Assembly (NCBI RefSeq): GCF_030247195.1
Contig: NC_080672.1
Location: forward strand, 7,626,001 to 7,690,000
DNA from: Topomyia yanbarensis
Taxonomy: Eukaryota > Arthropoda > Insecta > Diptera > Culicidae
DNA: 64,000 nt
Direction: 5' to 3'
A program made the translations under genes and the position numbers. Below are positions 45,925 to 58,689 of this stretch, in pieces. The first letter of the stretch is position 1, and the number at the start of each line of letters is the position of its first letter. The notes below the pieces were generated by a model. That model saw only the letters and a program-made list of their open reading frames with translations, had not been told where the DNA came from and did not search any database.

Positions 45925-47658
45925 GGGGTCGTTCATAATCCACGTAGACTCATAGGGGTGACGGGGGGGTCTGGCAAAAGTCTACGTTTGTCTACGAGGG
46001 GGGAGGGGGGGGATCTTTGAAAAAGTCTACGTAGACTTTTATTTTTTCTTATTCTCGTATTACTAATTATAAATGAAATTTAAAGAGAGTTGTATTCAAA
46101 ATATCGCTCTATTAAGTTAGATGTATTTATGCAGACACTTCAAAGCTAGTACACTATTGATGTAACTACTCGTTAAGCGACTACTCAACCCAGAACCCAT
46201 GATTTTTTTTGAACAACCTCACACGTTGTTGTTTCTTGCGTATATTTTGATATAGTTTTGATCTAGCAATAATACAAAATGACAGTTCCAAAGACGATCA
46301 CCCTAAATTCCTCTCGACGGAAGATTTTGACTGTGAAATCATCTGAAACACCACTAGTTAGCAGACATGCATGGACCATCAAATGCATTTACCATAAAAA
46401 GTTAAAAAATGGTCAAAGTTAAGCATTAAAACCACCATTTGAACAACAAACATCCGATTAAGTGGTCGATGGTTAAAGCAGTAGTGTAGTTAAACTTCTA
46501 CAACAAAGTGTTTACACGAGTTAATCAGCTTCTCTTGCAATCATTTACACTGATTTCAAAATCTTTAAACACCCTACGCAACTCCGTGCAAACCGGTTTT
46601 ACTATATTTATCATCGAAAATATTCGGAGTTAAACTTTGATACTTTGCGATAATACTCTCAGGTGATATGGCTATTAATTACATAAGAAAAATAAATATT
46701 TTTGGGAAGATTCAAATAGCTTCGTCCCCTTAATTAAAAAGGGCAATTTAGATTATCTTGTTATCTTCCAAATATTGAAATTTGTTCACGAAAATTGAAA
46801 TTTGTGTACATGTCTGGTTTATTACTTTAATCTAGATGATAGTACACATCGACAGTATTATTTTGTAATTGTTTCTTATAATTTAACAATTTTGAATGCA
46901 CCAGTAAGGCTCAAAAAGTGTTTAGCAATTCTGCATTGTTGGTGTATGTCGCACTTCGGCCAAAATTTGAACTAGTTATAGCAATATATCTTTTTACATA
47001 TACTTGAGTGAGTAACCTTCAAAAGAAATATTCCGCTACGCAAACGTTGCAAAGCACCTTGAATTGGTATTAATTGATTTGATCAAGCATAGACAAAAAC
47101 CCAATGTGAAAAACCTTTCTTTGATATTTGAAAAGCTTGAAATAAATCTAAACGCTAATTTTTAATTGAACATTATAACACAGACTAACAGACATAACAC
47201 TATGAGGAAATTCCCTCAAAAAACATCGATCCGACAATTTTTCCAAAACACTAGCTCCACCTTTTATTCACAGTCCCAAACACTCATTTACTGGTGGGTT
47301 ACCCCTCAGGTTTGGGAACAATTTTTCACTAGTGGTCTATCCCCCATATGCTTGTTCATATGTCAGTGGCGCCATAATTTCAAATGTGGCCACAGTCCCA
47401 ACTACAAATATTTTTAAAATTACCGTTAAAGCGGGCGAAGCTTTGTTTTTGAGTGTTATGTCTGTTAGTCTGTGATTATAATGGGCTTCTTGCTAATTCC
47501 ACTTTTGCCGCGAATAAACTAAAAATTAAAAGTCTACGTAGACTTTTGGCGTGGAGGGGAGGGGGGGTTGGTAAAAGTCTACTAAGGTCTACTGGGGGGG
47601 GTGGGGGGCGGGGGTTAAAAATTCTCAAATTTCGGTCTACGTGGTTTATGAACGGTCC
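45925..47658. mobile_element. TIR element with paired 20 bp palindromes
   Basis: Ends: GGGGTCGTTCATAATCCACG (left) and, inverted, GGACCGTTCATAAACCACGT (right). A possible CTTT duplication flanks it and it sits at the 5' edge of the 335 bp-type element. Perfect palindrome AAAAGTCTACGTAGACTTTT occurs near both ends (46021-46040, 47528-47547), with GTCTACG half-sites and G-rich tracts. 1,734 bp with no transposase-like frame. Superfamily unresolved. Confidence 0.65.
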
Positions 47659-47781
47659 CTTTCTCCTATGGAAAGGCTACGCAATCACTCTGAAAACCGG
47701 CTTTTTGACCGAGGCCCGGAGGGCTGAGTCTCTAATACCATTCGACTCAGTTCGTCGAGTTCGTCAAATGCCTGTGTGTGC

Positions 47782-47862
47782 GTATGTATGTGTGTGTATG
47801 TATGTATGTATGTATGTATGTATGTATGTATGTATGTATGTATGTATGTATGTATGTATGTG
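47782..47862. repeat. (ATGT)n microsatellite
   Basis: About 18 perfect ATGT units after a TGTG-rich lead-in. It gives repeating VCMY frames in all readings, which are not genes. A shorter tract is at 49690-49740. Confidence 0.95.
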
Positions 47863-50002
47863 ACCAAAAATAAGCACATCGGTTACTCGGAGATGGCTCA
47901 ACCGATTTCATCAAACTTAATCTCAAACGAAAGGTATAACGTTCCCATAGGCTGCTATTGAATTTCATTTAATTCTGACTTCCGGTTCCGGAGTTACGGG
48001 GTAAAGAGTCCGGTCACGCATGAAATTCCCATATAAATCTGCATCAGCATGTTATCTAAAAGATGAAAAACTTCATAAAATGTGGCCTAAATTATTTGGA
48101 TTTGTAGTTTCAGCTCACTGATGTCCAATCAAACTCACGTTGACCAATTTGGACACCTTCGGCCGAACCGGGAACTTCGGGAAAATGACCAAGTTCCTGA
48201 ATTTAATTCACATCTGCTTTTTAGAAATGTCTGTCTCAATTTTCTCAGATTTAGTCTCAAATGAAAGCTACTGCATCCCTATTAACTGCTCTTAAATTCC
48301 ATTGGAATCGGAGCTCTGATTCCTGTGTTACGGGTTGAAGTATGAGGTCACATGCGAAGTTCCCATATAAACCGGTATAATCATTACATCTAAATGATGC
48401 AAAACTAATTGAAATGAATTTTACATTGTTTTAAATTGTTGGTCCTGATCACTTATTGTAAATCAAAGTCTCTATGACCACTTTGGGAACCATCGAGGCT
48501 TCCAGAAGGTCCGAAGAAATGGCCAAATTCTGAAATTAGAGTCACACATGTTTCTCATATATTACTGAATCGATTCTCACAATCTTATTCTTAAATGAAG
48601 GGTATAGTATTCACATTGATTGCTACTGATTGTCATTTTAACGAAGTATTGGTTCCGGAGTTATAAATAAAAGAATACGTTCACACAATAAATTTCCCAA
48701 ATAAATCTTTTTGCCCTACTCCTATAGAAAAATTATGCAATCACTCTGACAATCGACTTTTCAACAGAGGTCCGGAGAGCCGTAACTCTTATACCATTCA
48801 ACTCACTTCCTCGAGTTCGGCGAATGTGTGTGTGCGTATGTACATACGTATTTGGCTAATAATCGCACATCGGTTACTCAAGGTAGATAGTATTGCTAGG
48901 TTGATTTTGAATTAAATTCTGATCCGACATCCTGTTTCAGAGTTGCTGGTTGACAAGTGCGATCATACAGTAAATTCCCATATAAACTGGCACTGCCATG
49001 ATACCTAGAAGATGTAAAACTTATTAAAATGCTTGTTAAATTACTTAGATTCGCTGGCCTGTAGTCACTTTGATCACATTGGTCACCTAGAATGTCTTCA
49101 TGCCCCGTAAATTTTGCCAATGTTCAGAGTTAATTTCACGCCTCTTTCTCAGAGCGCATTCTTGACCGTTTTCCATTATCTTCTATATATGAAGTGATTG
49201 GTGCGATGCTTCAATTGGCTGCTATTGAATTTCATTCCGATCTGACTTTCGGCTCCTGAGTTATAGGTTGGTTAGTGCGGTCACATAGGAATTTCATATA
49301 TACCTGTACATTACTTAAACGGTTAAAAAACACAAAATGTGATTATTGCAACCACAGCAAATAAATTAATTTCGACCGAAGTTCTGTCAACATTCCCAGA
49401 CCGACTGTCAAATGAACTTTTTGTTGCTTTGGTTTTTAGTTATTAGTGGATACGCGAAAGTATTGCGAATCTTTTCTAAAGTTCACTTTGCGACTTTTCA
49501 GCCATGCACCACCAGGCCGAGCGTCAAATTACGCGCTCGTTTAATTTGCACCACTGCCAGTGTAAAAATACTTTGACGTTTTTGCCTTTCTCCTATAGAA
49601 AGGTTATGCAATCACTCTGAACATCGTCAACATAATCCCGGCCCGGAGAGCCGTCTGTCATATACCATTCGACTCAGTTCGTCAAATGTCTGTGTGTGTG
49701 CGTATGTATGTGTGTGTATGTATGTATGTATGTATGTATGTGACCAAAAATAAGCACATCGGTTACTCGGAGATGGCTCAACCGATTTCATCAAACTTTG
49801 TCTCAAATGAAAGGTACAACGTTTCCATTCATGCTACTGAATTTCATTAAATTCCGAGTTCCGGTTCCGGAGTTACGGGTTTAAGAGTGCGGACACATAG
49901 CAAATTCACATTTTTGGCTTTCTCCTATAGAAAGGTTATGCAATCACTCTGAACATCGTCAATCTATTTTTTTTACTTACATAGGTTTTCTGTATTATAA
50001 CA

Positions 50003-50250
50003 GGGTCGTAGTTAGGGGGATACGGTGAGGGGAACCCCCCCCCCCCCCACACCACTCACCACCCTTCCATAAACCGCCGTCTACGTGAATAAAATTATCC
50101 AATTCCTCTAAAATAAACTTTCCTTGTGGGACTGAAAAACCAGTGAAATTTTTTTTGGAAATGATTTTGAGTTGCTTTAAAATCTTAACAATTTGAACAT
50201 TTTTGGCGGGGTCCAAACCCCCGAACCCCTTCTTCTGGCTCCGCCGCTGG
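50003..50250. mobile_element. G/C-rich MITE-like ends
   Basis: Left CAGGGTCGTAGTTAGGGGG followed by a C16 run. Right, inverted, CAGCGGCGGAGCCAGAAGAA. No matching 8 bp flanks, so these may be ends of two elements rather than one. Confidence 0.4.
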
Positions 50251-50599
50251 TTTCAAGTGTTTCAGCGTCGACACATAGCAACTCAAGTTCGTAGCTGTCG
50301 ATTCATTGTACGTATGTGTAAATCGCACAGAATACCTAATAGACAGTTCCATCATTATATTAAACATAACCAGCGATGGAATCGTAGTTTGTATAAATGA
50401 GAAAGGCACAATTGCACCACTAGGTGGATTAAAACGGGTTTTTCGTATTTGTATTAGTGAAATCGACATTATGTTAAACAAACTTGAAATCTGTATTTTA
50501 GGATGAGATTAATAATCCATGAAAATAATAACCACTTCGTCAAATTGGATTAGTATTTTTAACCGATTGGAACATCTGAGAGTTTTGTGTAGCAAACTC

Positions 50600-51690
50600 C
50601 TATGAACAGCAAGTTACCATTTTTTAATGAAAATTTAAAAAAAATAAGTGAAAGGTAGAAATAAATTTCAAAAATGAGATGAAGTTTAATAATAATTGAA
50701 AACTAAAAGATTAAAAATTGAAAATTGGAACTGAGAAATTAAATTAAAATTGAAGGAAAGAAAACAATCGAAATTGAACAATGGAATGTTGAATTTAACA
50801 TGTGAAATTCAAAAATGGTAAGGGAAGCAAATTTTTGAAGTGATCATTTGAATTTCTTGAAAAATTTAATATTATAATAAATAGGTTTAGAACAATATTA
50901 TTTTTATAATTTGACGTACTGATCCCGAAACTGGTGTTTTAAAAGGCATTTAGATACTGGACATTAATCAAACAAACAGACAAATTGAAAACTGATTATT
51001 TGAGAAATAGAAAGTGCGAAATGGAAAAGTGGGAAATGAAAAAATGAAAATTGGGGAATTGAAGAATTGCTTAACCCGCTGTTTCATTCCTCCATACTAA
51101 AATATGAAAGATTCATAAATGAAACAATGCAATTTTGAAAAATGCTAGCGTGAAACACGATAAACTGAAAACTAAAAAAATAAAGTTGGAAAAACGAAAC
51201 AAAAAATATTAATAAAATAGACATTTAACGAAAGGGGCGGGAGAGATGATAAACTAAAAAATTTAAAAAGGAAAGCATTGAAAAAAAAAACTAAGATATT
51301 ATAAAGGAAAATTGAATAATGGGAATTTGAAAATTAAACTAGGAATTTGAAAAACTGGAAATTGAAAATAGTTAATTGAAAAATAGATATGTAAAAGTAT
51401 AAAAAATAATAAATGAGATGAATTTCAAAACTAAACATGGAAAAAGGTACTAGAATATCGAAATATGGGAACATAATGAAAAATGAAGAGGTAACAAACT
51501 GAAAACTATACAAATTTGAGAGTGGCAAATTAAAAATTGAAAAATAACAATTTGTAAAATGAAAAAAAAGATGAAAATGGGAAATAGAAAAGTGAGCAAT
51601 GAAATAAACTCAAAATCGCAAATATACCAATAAAAAACTGAATACTGAAAAATTCAAAATCGTATATTGAAGAACCATTAAATTATGAAA
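50600..51690. repeat. Degenerate purine-rich low-complexity tract
   Basis: About 1.1 kb of short, imperfect TGAAAA/ATTGAAAAATG-type units on the plus strand. It has very few C residues and no coding frame. Probably an old expanded short repeat. Confidence 0.7.
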
Positions 51691-52239
51691 GCTCAAACCT
51701 CTCTGGATCTCGCATGCCTTCTTCAAAATTTACAAAACTATCCTTGAGCTAGTAGACAAATAACCAAATTTCCTTGTAGATTGTAGAAATTTTCTGAAGT
51801 TCGGTAATATTTTGAAAAACTATCGTGAAATGCAAAACAATTACTTAAAGTGATCGCGAACCTTCCCTGAATTTTGCATAATGCTCCACAAATTTCTTGA
51901 AGTTTGCAATAAATTACTGATATGTTTGCAAAATTTTTCTGAAATAAAATTCCTACAGTTCACAGACCTTCTCTAAAGTTCGCTATGCCTTCTTAGCGTT
52001 TACAAAATTTCCTCGAAGCTAATGCTTGCACATTTGCTTAGAAGCAGAAGTTTACAAAACATTCCTATAGTTTATAGTTCTCCTGAATCTAACGGACCAT
52101 CTTCGAAATACTATATTGACCTCAAAGCTTACTATTATCTTTTGGCTACACCCCTTGTGTTAGCCAGAAATTTTTTTCGTGGCGTCCCCTTCGAAAGTTT
52201 GTTAAAGGCTGATGCTGCCAAGCTGGACATATATAGTGG
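51691..52239. other. AT-rich DNA, no gene recognised
   Basis: Leads into the 3' end of the RTE-like copy. The exact element end is unclear (between 52200 and 52250). Confidence 0.35.
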
Positions 52240-54160
52240 AGATGCACAACTTTCCCCCTCCAGGCTGCAGACCGCTGTTACTTACCTTACCGTTCAGGCT
52301 AGAGCCTTGCTGTCTCTTGCTGTATGCAGATGCCATCTCCACTCCGCTCGGTCCAATGCTGCTTGTCGCCAGCCTCACAGTCTTCGAATGGTCCGCAGGT
52401 CGTCCTCTATCTGGTCGATCCACCGTGCTCGCTGTGCGCCCCGTCTTCTTGTTCCTGTAGGGTCGCCCTCAAGAACCGTCTTCACCGGGTCGTCGTCCGA
52501 CATTCTTACGACGTGTCCTGCCCACCACAAACGTCCTATTTTTGCGGTATGCGCGATGGATGGTTCTTCCAGCAGCTGATGCAACTCATGGTTCATTTGC
52601 CTGCACCACGTTCCGTCTTCCATCTGCACGCCGCCACAGATGGTACGCAACACCTTTCGTTCGAAAACTCCAAGGGAGCGTTGGTCCTCCACGAGCATAG
52701 TCCAGGTCTCGTGGCCGTAGAGGACTACCGGTCTAATCAGTGTCTTGTAGATAATCAATTTCGTGTGGCGGCGAATTTTGTTCGATCGGAGCGTCTCCGG
52801 AGTCCAAAGTAGGCAGTAGGTAGGATTTCCCGCCAAGATCCGTCTCTGAATTTCTCTGCTGGTATTATTGTCGGCGGTTACCAAGGAGCCCAAATACATG
52901 AATTCGTCGACCATCTCGATTTTGTCACCGTTAATCCAAACTCGGGATGAGAGGTTCACATTGTCCTCTCTAGAAGCCCTTCCTCTCATGTATTTTGTCT
53001 TCGAAACGTTGATGGCAAGTCCAATCCTGCTGGTTTCAGCTTTCATTCTGATGTACGTTTCCGACATCGCCTCAAAGTTTCGTGCCATTATGTCAGTGTC
53101 GTCGGCTAAGACAAGAAGCTGGATGGACTTCCTGAAGATCGTGCCACTCGTGTCGATCCCCGCTCACCTTATTACACCTTCTAAAGCAACGTTGAACAGC
53201 AGGCACGATAGACCGTCACCTTGCCGTAACCCTCTTCGAGATTTAAAGGAACTCGAGAGAGTCCCTGATACTCGCACAACGCACATCACCCGATCCATCG
53301 TCGCTTTGACTAATCGTGTTAGCTTATCCGGAAAACCGTACTCGTGCATTATCTGCCATAGCTGATCTCGTTCGATTGTGTCTTACGCCGAAATCGAAAT
53401 CGATGAACAAATGATGTGTGGGCACGTTGTATTCGCGGCACTTCTGCACAATCTGCCGAATCGCGAATCCGTGGTGGTGCGGGAACCCATGAACCTCGCT
53501 TGGTAGTGCCCAACGAACTCCCCTGCAAATGATGACAATCGGCGGCAAAGAATTTGGGAGAGGACCTTGTGGGTGGCGCTAAATAGTGTGATCGCGCGGT
53601 AGTTGCAGCAATCCAACTTGTCACCCTTTTTGTAGATTGGGCAAACGACACCCTCCATCCACTCCTTCGGAAGAATCTCCTCCTCCAAAATTTTGGCGAT
53701 TACCCAGTGCAGCACTATAGCCAGTGTTTCACCACCGTATTTCAATAGCTCGCTGTGTAGTTGATCTACACCGGCAGCTTTATTGTTTTTCAGTCGACCG
53801 ATCTCCTCCTTGACTTCTTGGAGATCAGGGGCCGGCAGCCTATCGTCTTCTGTGCGTGCTCGAAGATCCGTTGCCATACTGCCTTCGTCCTCTGCTGCTG
53901 CACCGTTGAGGTGCTCGTCATAGTACTGCTTCTACCTCTCAATCACCGCACACTCGTACGTAGTGAGGTTGTCGTCTAAGTCCTTTGCGCAAACTGTTCA
54001 GCTTCTCGTAGAACTTCCGTGTGTCGTTTACGCGGTACAGTTGTTCCATCACTTCGCGATCTCGTTCCTCCTGTTGGAGCTTCTTTCTCCGGAGGACCGA
54101 GATTTCCCTATTTCATGCTTGTTTGAGACTGCTGTACCATTTCTCTTTTGACCGAAACGC
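52240..54160 (-). pseudogene. Second RTE-like element, 5'-truncated and frameshifted
   Basis: Same family as 30817-39387 and same orientation. The C-terminal frame (52375-53088) has ADDTD just upstream, then VNSKTKYM-like and FMYLGSLVTADNNTSREIQR, LYGHETWTMLVEDQRSLG and WAGHVVRMSDDDPVK. Motif B GLRQGDGLSCLLFNVALE is at 53164-53349 in another frame. The finger region (CPIYKKGDKLDCCNYRAITL) is at 53383-53877. The endonuclease is absent: homology stops near 54160, as expected from incomplete reverse transcription. Plus-strand frames here are shadows. Confidence 0.85.
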
Positions 54161-54639
54161 TACTGGGTTAGCCTAACCCAGTGGTGTAACCAAGGGTGAA
54201 AAGCGCTACAATTTAACTTGGTCCAATCCGGTTAAACTATCCATAAATCAGTTGGGATTTCTGAACGGATTCCAGTTCAAATGCAACATTCGAAGCCTAC
54301 ACAATCAATTTCGCATTAGGTTATTGATGTATTGACATGACATGATATGCACAGTGGGCAAAAAGTGACCCCCAGATGCACTTAATTAGTCGCCGCGAGT
54401 TTCCTATCATAATCTATATATCAAAAGTTGCGGAATTTAATGAGAAATCAAACGCAACTAGTTTGGTCCACTGTACGCATCTGTGGCCAGCGTTACGGGG
54501 GTTTGAGTACCCGGAGTAAAATTGTAAAACTGTAAAAATATTCAACTTTGTTCGTCTTGATTTCAGTTTCTAAGTGTTAACAATCACAGAAGGATAAAAT
54601 TTTTGTTCGAGGATGCTATTTATGAAATTTAGGGGACTG

Positions 54640-54735
54640 TAAGCAAATATCTAACCTGACGTACAGGGGTTGGGAATCGAACTCAGGTGAGCTGCGTACA
54701 AGACAATCGACTGATCAACTATACTATGTTCGCTT
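54640..54735 (-). mobile_element. tRNA-derived SINE head
   Basis: The minus strand shows TATAGTTGATCAG (A-box-like) and, about 35 bp on, GAGTTCGATTCCC (a good B box). Short and without a clear body or tail. Confidence 0.5.
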
Positions 54736-54937
54736 CATAAAGTTGTTTAGTATAACATTTTCGAAAAAATGAAGACATTAAATCTCGAATTAAATTTGTT
54801 TGAATAGCAATTTTTTATAACTGCTACTAGGAGGATTGACCGCAAAAATTATTTTATTAGATAAGGGTTGCTTTACGTTGTAATATTCTACAAAAATAAG
54901 AACATAAGACAAAAATATTCACTATAGATTTTGTTCT

Positions 54938-55390
54938 ACCTATTCCAACGCTGTTGCTGCGTTGGAATAACTAGAACAAAGTCCAGAGTAAATATTTTCA
55001 TGTAGCCTTCATATTTTCAACAAAGTTGTTTAAAACTTCATTACCAACAGCTTAGCTAAAGACAACAAGTCTCTTACTATTTTTGAAAAATAAATTCTCC
55101 ATAATTATTTCTAGGAAATTTAATTACCAAAATTATTACATCAAAAGATGTGCTTATTTAGGTTGGAAAGCTTCTTTGAAATTGTTAAAACTCCAAAGTT
55201 GATGCTTTTGAAATTATATGATCTTGACCGATAGAAAAGTTTTGGAACATTTATTCCACTTTAAACGTGTACTTTGAATTATCATACTTTCACAGTTTCG
55301 CATATTGTAATTTATAAAAGGCATCTATTAGACTAATTTTGTTTCTGAACTTCTAATAATTTTTTAAACTTACATGAAATTTAAGCTTTT
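54938..55390 (+). repeat. Diverged interspersed repeat, copy 2, with hairpin
   Basis: Counterpart of 40311-40840. It starts with a 22 bp-arm hairpin (two mismatches) around TGTTGCT (TATTCCAACGC / GCGTTGGAATA). It then shares AAAGTTGTTTAAAACTTCAT, AAGTCTCTTACTA and GGCATCTATTAGACTA with the first copy. Confidence 0.55.
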
Positions 55391-56060
55391 TTCGAAAAAG
55401 TGCAGTTCTGCAAACAAAATTAGTTTAGGAATGTAGATTTTGTTTCGAGATCTTCGAAACTTTCTCTGAAGCTAACAGAATGAACCTAGAACCTTGCTGA
55501 ATATTGCAGAATTTTTTTTAAATATAGCTGATTATCCTGGACGATTGTAAATCTTAAGATCGCTGATCTTGTTTGCAGTTCGAAGTAGTTCCCTGAAGTT
55601 TGAAAAACTATTTCAAAAATTGTCAAACTTGCTTCATGTTTTTAGCTCACCTTTAAATTCAAAAATACCTTCCTGGCACCGCTCCTGAAGCTCGCAGGTT
55701 CGTCGCGATGCGGTAAATGAATTAATTTAAATTAAGTTTTATTTTTTGTGTTTCGAATTCATCTCGTCAGTAACTAGCCCCAACTAATTAGACGATGTAT
55801 CTTAACTAGTACCCAAATTAGCACTAGTTAGACACAAAAAAAAATTCCAAACAGTTCACTCGACACATGTGAACGTTCAAAGCAACTGACTTGACCGTAA
55901 CAGCAAAATAATAATACAATTGTACCGCTTACAACAGCCGCACTGCATTTACCGCACCGCACCGCGCTGTGATGCGGCAAACTTGATGTATTTTTAAAAA
56001 TATTGTTGAAAAAATATTCATTTATTTTGTATAACCATATATAATAAAATCATACTCATA
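55391..56060. other. No gene recognised
   Basis: Contains CACTGCATTTACCGCACCGC-type repeats (55930-55985). Otherwise plain AT-rich DNA. Confidence 0.35.
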
Positions 56061-57444
56061 CAGAGTGTTTGGTTCATGATTAAGAATCTCTCGAGGGTCG
56101 ATTAACTGTCATATTTAGAGAGAAAAATCGTTCCACACATACCATCAAATCTCAACCGTTACAGAGTTATTGAACTTTTTGTGTAAAAAACTTATTTATC
56201 TTAAAATACCTCTAACTCGAAAAGTATACCTCGTATTTTAAATCTTTTAGTTCCATTGGAAAGGTGACAAAATTTTCTATTGAGTGGTGTCATATCCTTC
56301 AGTTAAATAGTTTAATGACCGTTTAGTTATAAAGTAATTCAAAGTTGGTGTTTTTGTTAAGGTTTTTGTTAATTTTCTCAAAATAATGAATTATGATTAT
56401 AGCAATATCTATTATCCAAAAGATGGGTTTGAGGACGATTTATAATTTGTTCTTCAACATGATATTCCTATCTCTTCTCGTTTCCTTGTAATTTCACTTC
56501 TATTTTTTTTTCCTGTAATCGACCTGCAAGTGCTTAACTAACTCTAATATAATAAATATGCTTTATATCGTTATTACCAGGGCTTCATTAGAAAGTTGAG
56601 AAAATTTCCTTTCGACGTATGTACAGATATCTTTTAGTTAAGTGTACTAAATGACTTTTTACTAGTAAAATAACTCAAAATTAGCGTTTTTTGAGAGTTT
56701 TGTAATTATTCTAATTATTAATCAACTAAATTTATCATCACTATTGTTCATTTGGTGTCCCATAATATTCTCTACAACTTGTTATTTGGCACTTTATCCC
56801 TATCGCTATTTTCATTTCTCTGCAATTTAATAGTTAACACAGCATGACCTCATCACTAGAGCTTCCATCCCGGGAATTTATTTCCCGGGAGTCCCGGGAT
56901 TTTTGGATTTCCCGGGATTCCCGATTCCCGGGAAATTGGGTTTTCTCATTCCCGGGATTCGGGAATACCGGGAAAAACAATTTTTAATTTATTCCAAAAG
57001 GCTTCGGTTCTGCGAAAGAAATTCTATGGGAAATATCTTTACCGGCAAATATTTGGAGTGAGCAATGAATGCAGATTGTGCTTTTCCAACTGATTTGCAA
57101 ATCAATGGACTAAATATCCTAAATAAAATAGGCTCGCTGAAATGTTTTCGTGATTTTTTTTATGTATATAGTCCAAGCCTTACTCAAAACACTACTAAAA
57201 ATGTTGATATTTTCATGCAAAAATGGATTAATTTGCCGGCCGTTGTACCAAAGCATTTCCTTACAGTAGCGTTAGTGATGAGATATCTCTGCAACCGTTA
57301 AGCTGATTAATCAGATTTTTTTTCAGTGCTTTTAATAGTTTATTTAGTTTATTTTAATAATTATATCTTGAATGAAAGGGCTTGCAATCAAATTAGTAAT
57401 TGAAATAGCGGTAATTTCTTAAAAAATCAAAGAGGTTTTGTTTC

Positions 57445-57488
57445 AAAACTTGGGATGGTTTATATTACTACAAACCATCCCAAGTTTT
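57445..57488. repeat. Perfect 17 bp hairpin inside the hAT element
   Basis: Arms AAAACTTGGGATGGTTT and AAACCATCCCAAGTTTT around a 10 nt loop. May be a trace of a further short insert or an internal palindrome of the element. Confidence 0.8.
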
Positions 57489-58233
57489 TTGCTTAACGCA
57501 AACACTATTTAAAATAAGAAATGTTTCTAGAACGTCTGCAGAAATATTTTATCGGTTCATTGAATGCATATTTCGTCTAATTTGTTATACCGTAACTGTA
57601 ATATCTATAAATTTTTGGATGCATGAAAAGAAATGCATAACGCTGTAGCTGTCCAATATCATGCGCATCCAAACTCTTACTCGCCCGTAACAGGAAATCG
57701 ATGGTAGATTTTGATTCACACTTAATTCGGAACGCTGCTGGTCCTACTGCGACGGAAATGGATTCCATATATCACATTTTCTCATTTGATCAGAAATAAC
57801 TGCACAATACACTGAAGCAGCTCAATCTTTTTATTCAAGATTACCAAAGAAGGTGCTTTGCATTAAATTGATCACATTCCATCGTATCAGAACAACGAAT
57901 TCCAATTTTGGTCAGTAACACCAGCAGCTGCGCTTAATATATCGTCCAATTGTAATCGTAATTACCAAAATTTAGGTTACACATATAGCCAAGAAAAATC
58001 ATCAAAAGAAGTTGATATTGCGTAAACTTATTGACGAGATATCAAATGATTGAATGATTTGTAGAACACCAAATCGCCGTTTTCTGACAACTGCTTCTAG
58101 GACAGATATACATGCAATCAAATGGGTTTGAAAACTTTTCAATTTATTCTTTTTTTTCAAGAAAATCATTCACCTTTTCATTTTTCTTCTGAATTCCCGG
58201 GATCCCGGGATTTACCGGGAAATTTATTATTTA

Positions 58234-58689
58234 CTAGCTATAACCCGGTGCGCTTCGCTACACCCATCAGGACTAAACAAAATAGTTTAAATATACCAAA
58301 AATAACAAATATGTTTGTTACAAAGAAGAAACTTATTGTAATTCTCGCAGATAGACAATGTTCTTGGTTTGATCACCTGGAGCACAATTACTCTCTTCTC
58401 CCCCCCCCCCCCCCCCTCTTTCGTGGTCCACTCCTATCAACCATTGGCTCAGTGGGAGAAATACATATGTCAAATACTAATAAATTTGGAGATATAAATA
58501 ATTCTTCGCCTAACCCCCCCCCCCCAAATTCAGTGTACCCCCCCCCCCCCTTCCTAAAAAAAAACTATGCCATGAACATCTTCTTGGGTGAAAAAATATG
58601 TATGCCAAATTTCATCAAGATCGGACTTGTAGTTTAGAAGTAGTTAGCGGACATACATACAAACATACATTGATTTTTATATATATAGA
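58234..58689 (-). mobile_element. Helitron-like element inside the hAT element
   Basis: On the minus strand it starts TCTATATATATAAAAATCAA after A and ends AGCGAAGCGCACCGGGTTAT-AG-CTAG followed by T, matching Helitron end rules. Two poly-C tracts (58398-58416, 58512-58552) lie in the middle. Its 5' and 3' layout matches 33397-33620. 456 bp, non-autonomous. Confidence 0.5.

Larger units (their letters stand above)
47659..50440 (+). repeat. Long array of ~335 bp monomers with defined ends
   Basis: Starts CTTTCTCCTATGGAAAGGC and ends ACTAGGTGGATTAAAACGGG. Equivalent boxes (GGTTCCGGAGTTACGGG-like) lie at 47985, 48320, 48655, 48937 and 49250, spaced 280-335 bp. The 5' box TTTCTCCTATAGAAAGGTTATG recurs at 49585 and 49918, 333 bp apart. 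Interrupted near 49340-49580 and 50003-50250 by other sequences. No ORF. Tandem growth by whole monomers is the simplest reading. Confidence 0.75.

Noticed and set aside
47453..47968. Overlapping frames with VCMYVCMY or THIHTYIHTY repeats on both strands
   Set aside because: They are translations of an (ATGT)n microsatellite, open in several frames on both strands, so not genes.
50003..50250. Single complete hAT MITE
   Set aside because: The two ends look like related termini but their flanking 8 bp do not match, so one intact element is not supported.
58122..58637. 171-codon frame with Pro runs
   Set aside because: The Pro runs are poly-C tracts and the frame crosses a Helitron-like insertion boundary inside a hAT element.
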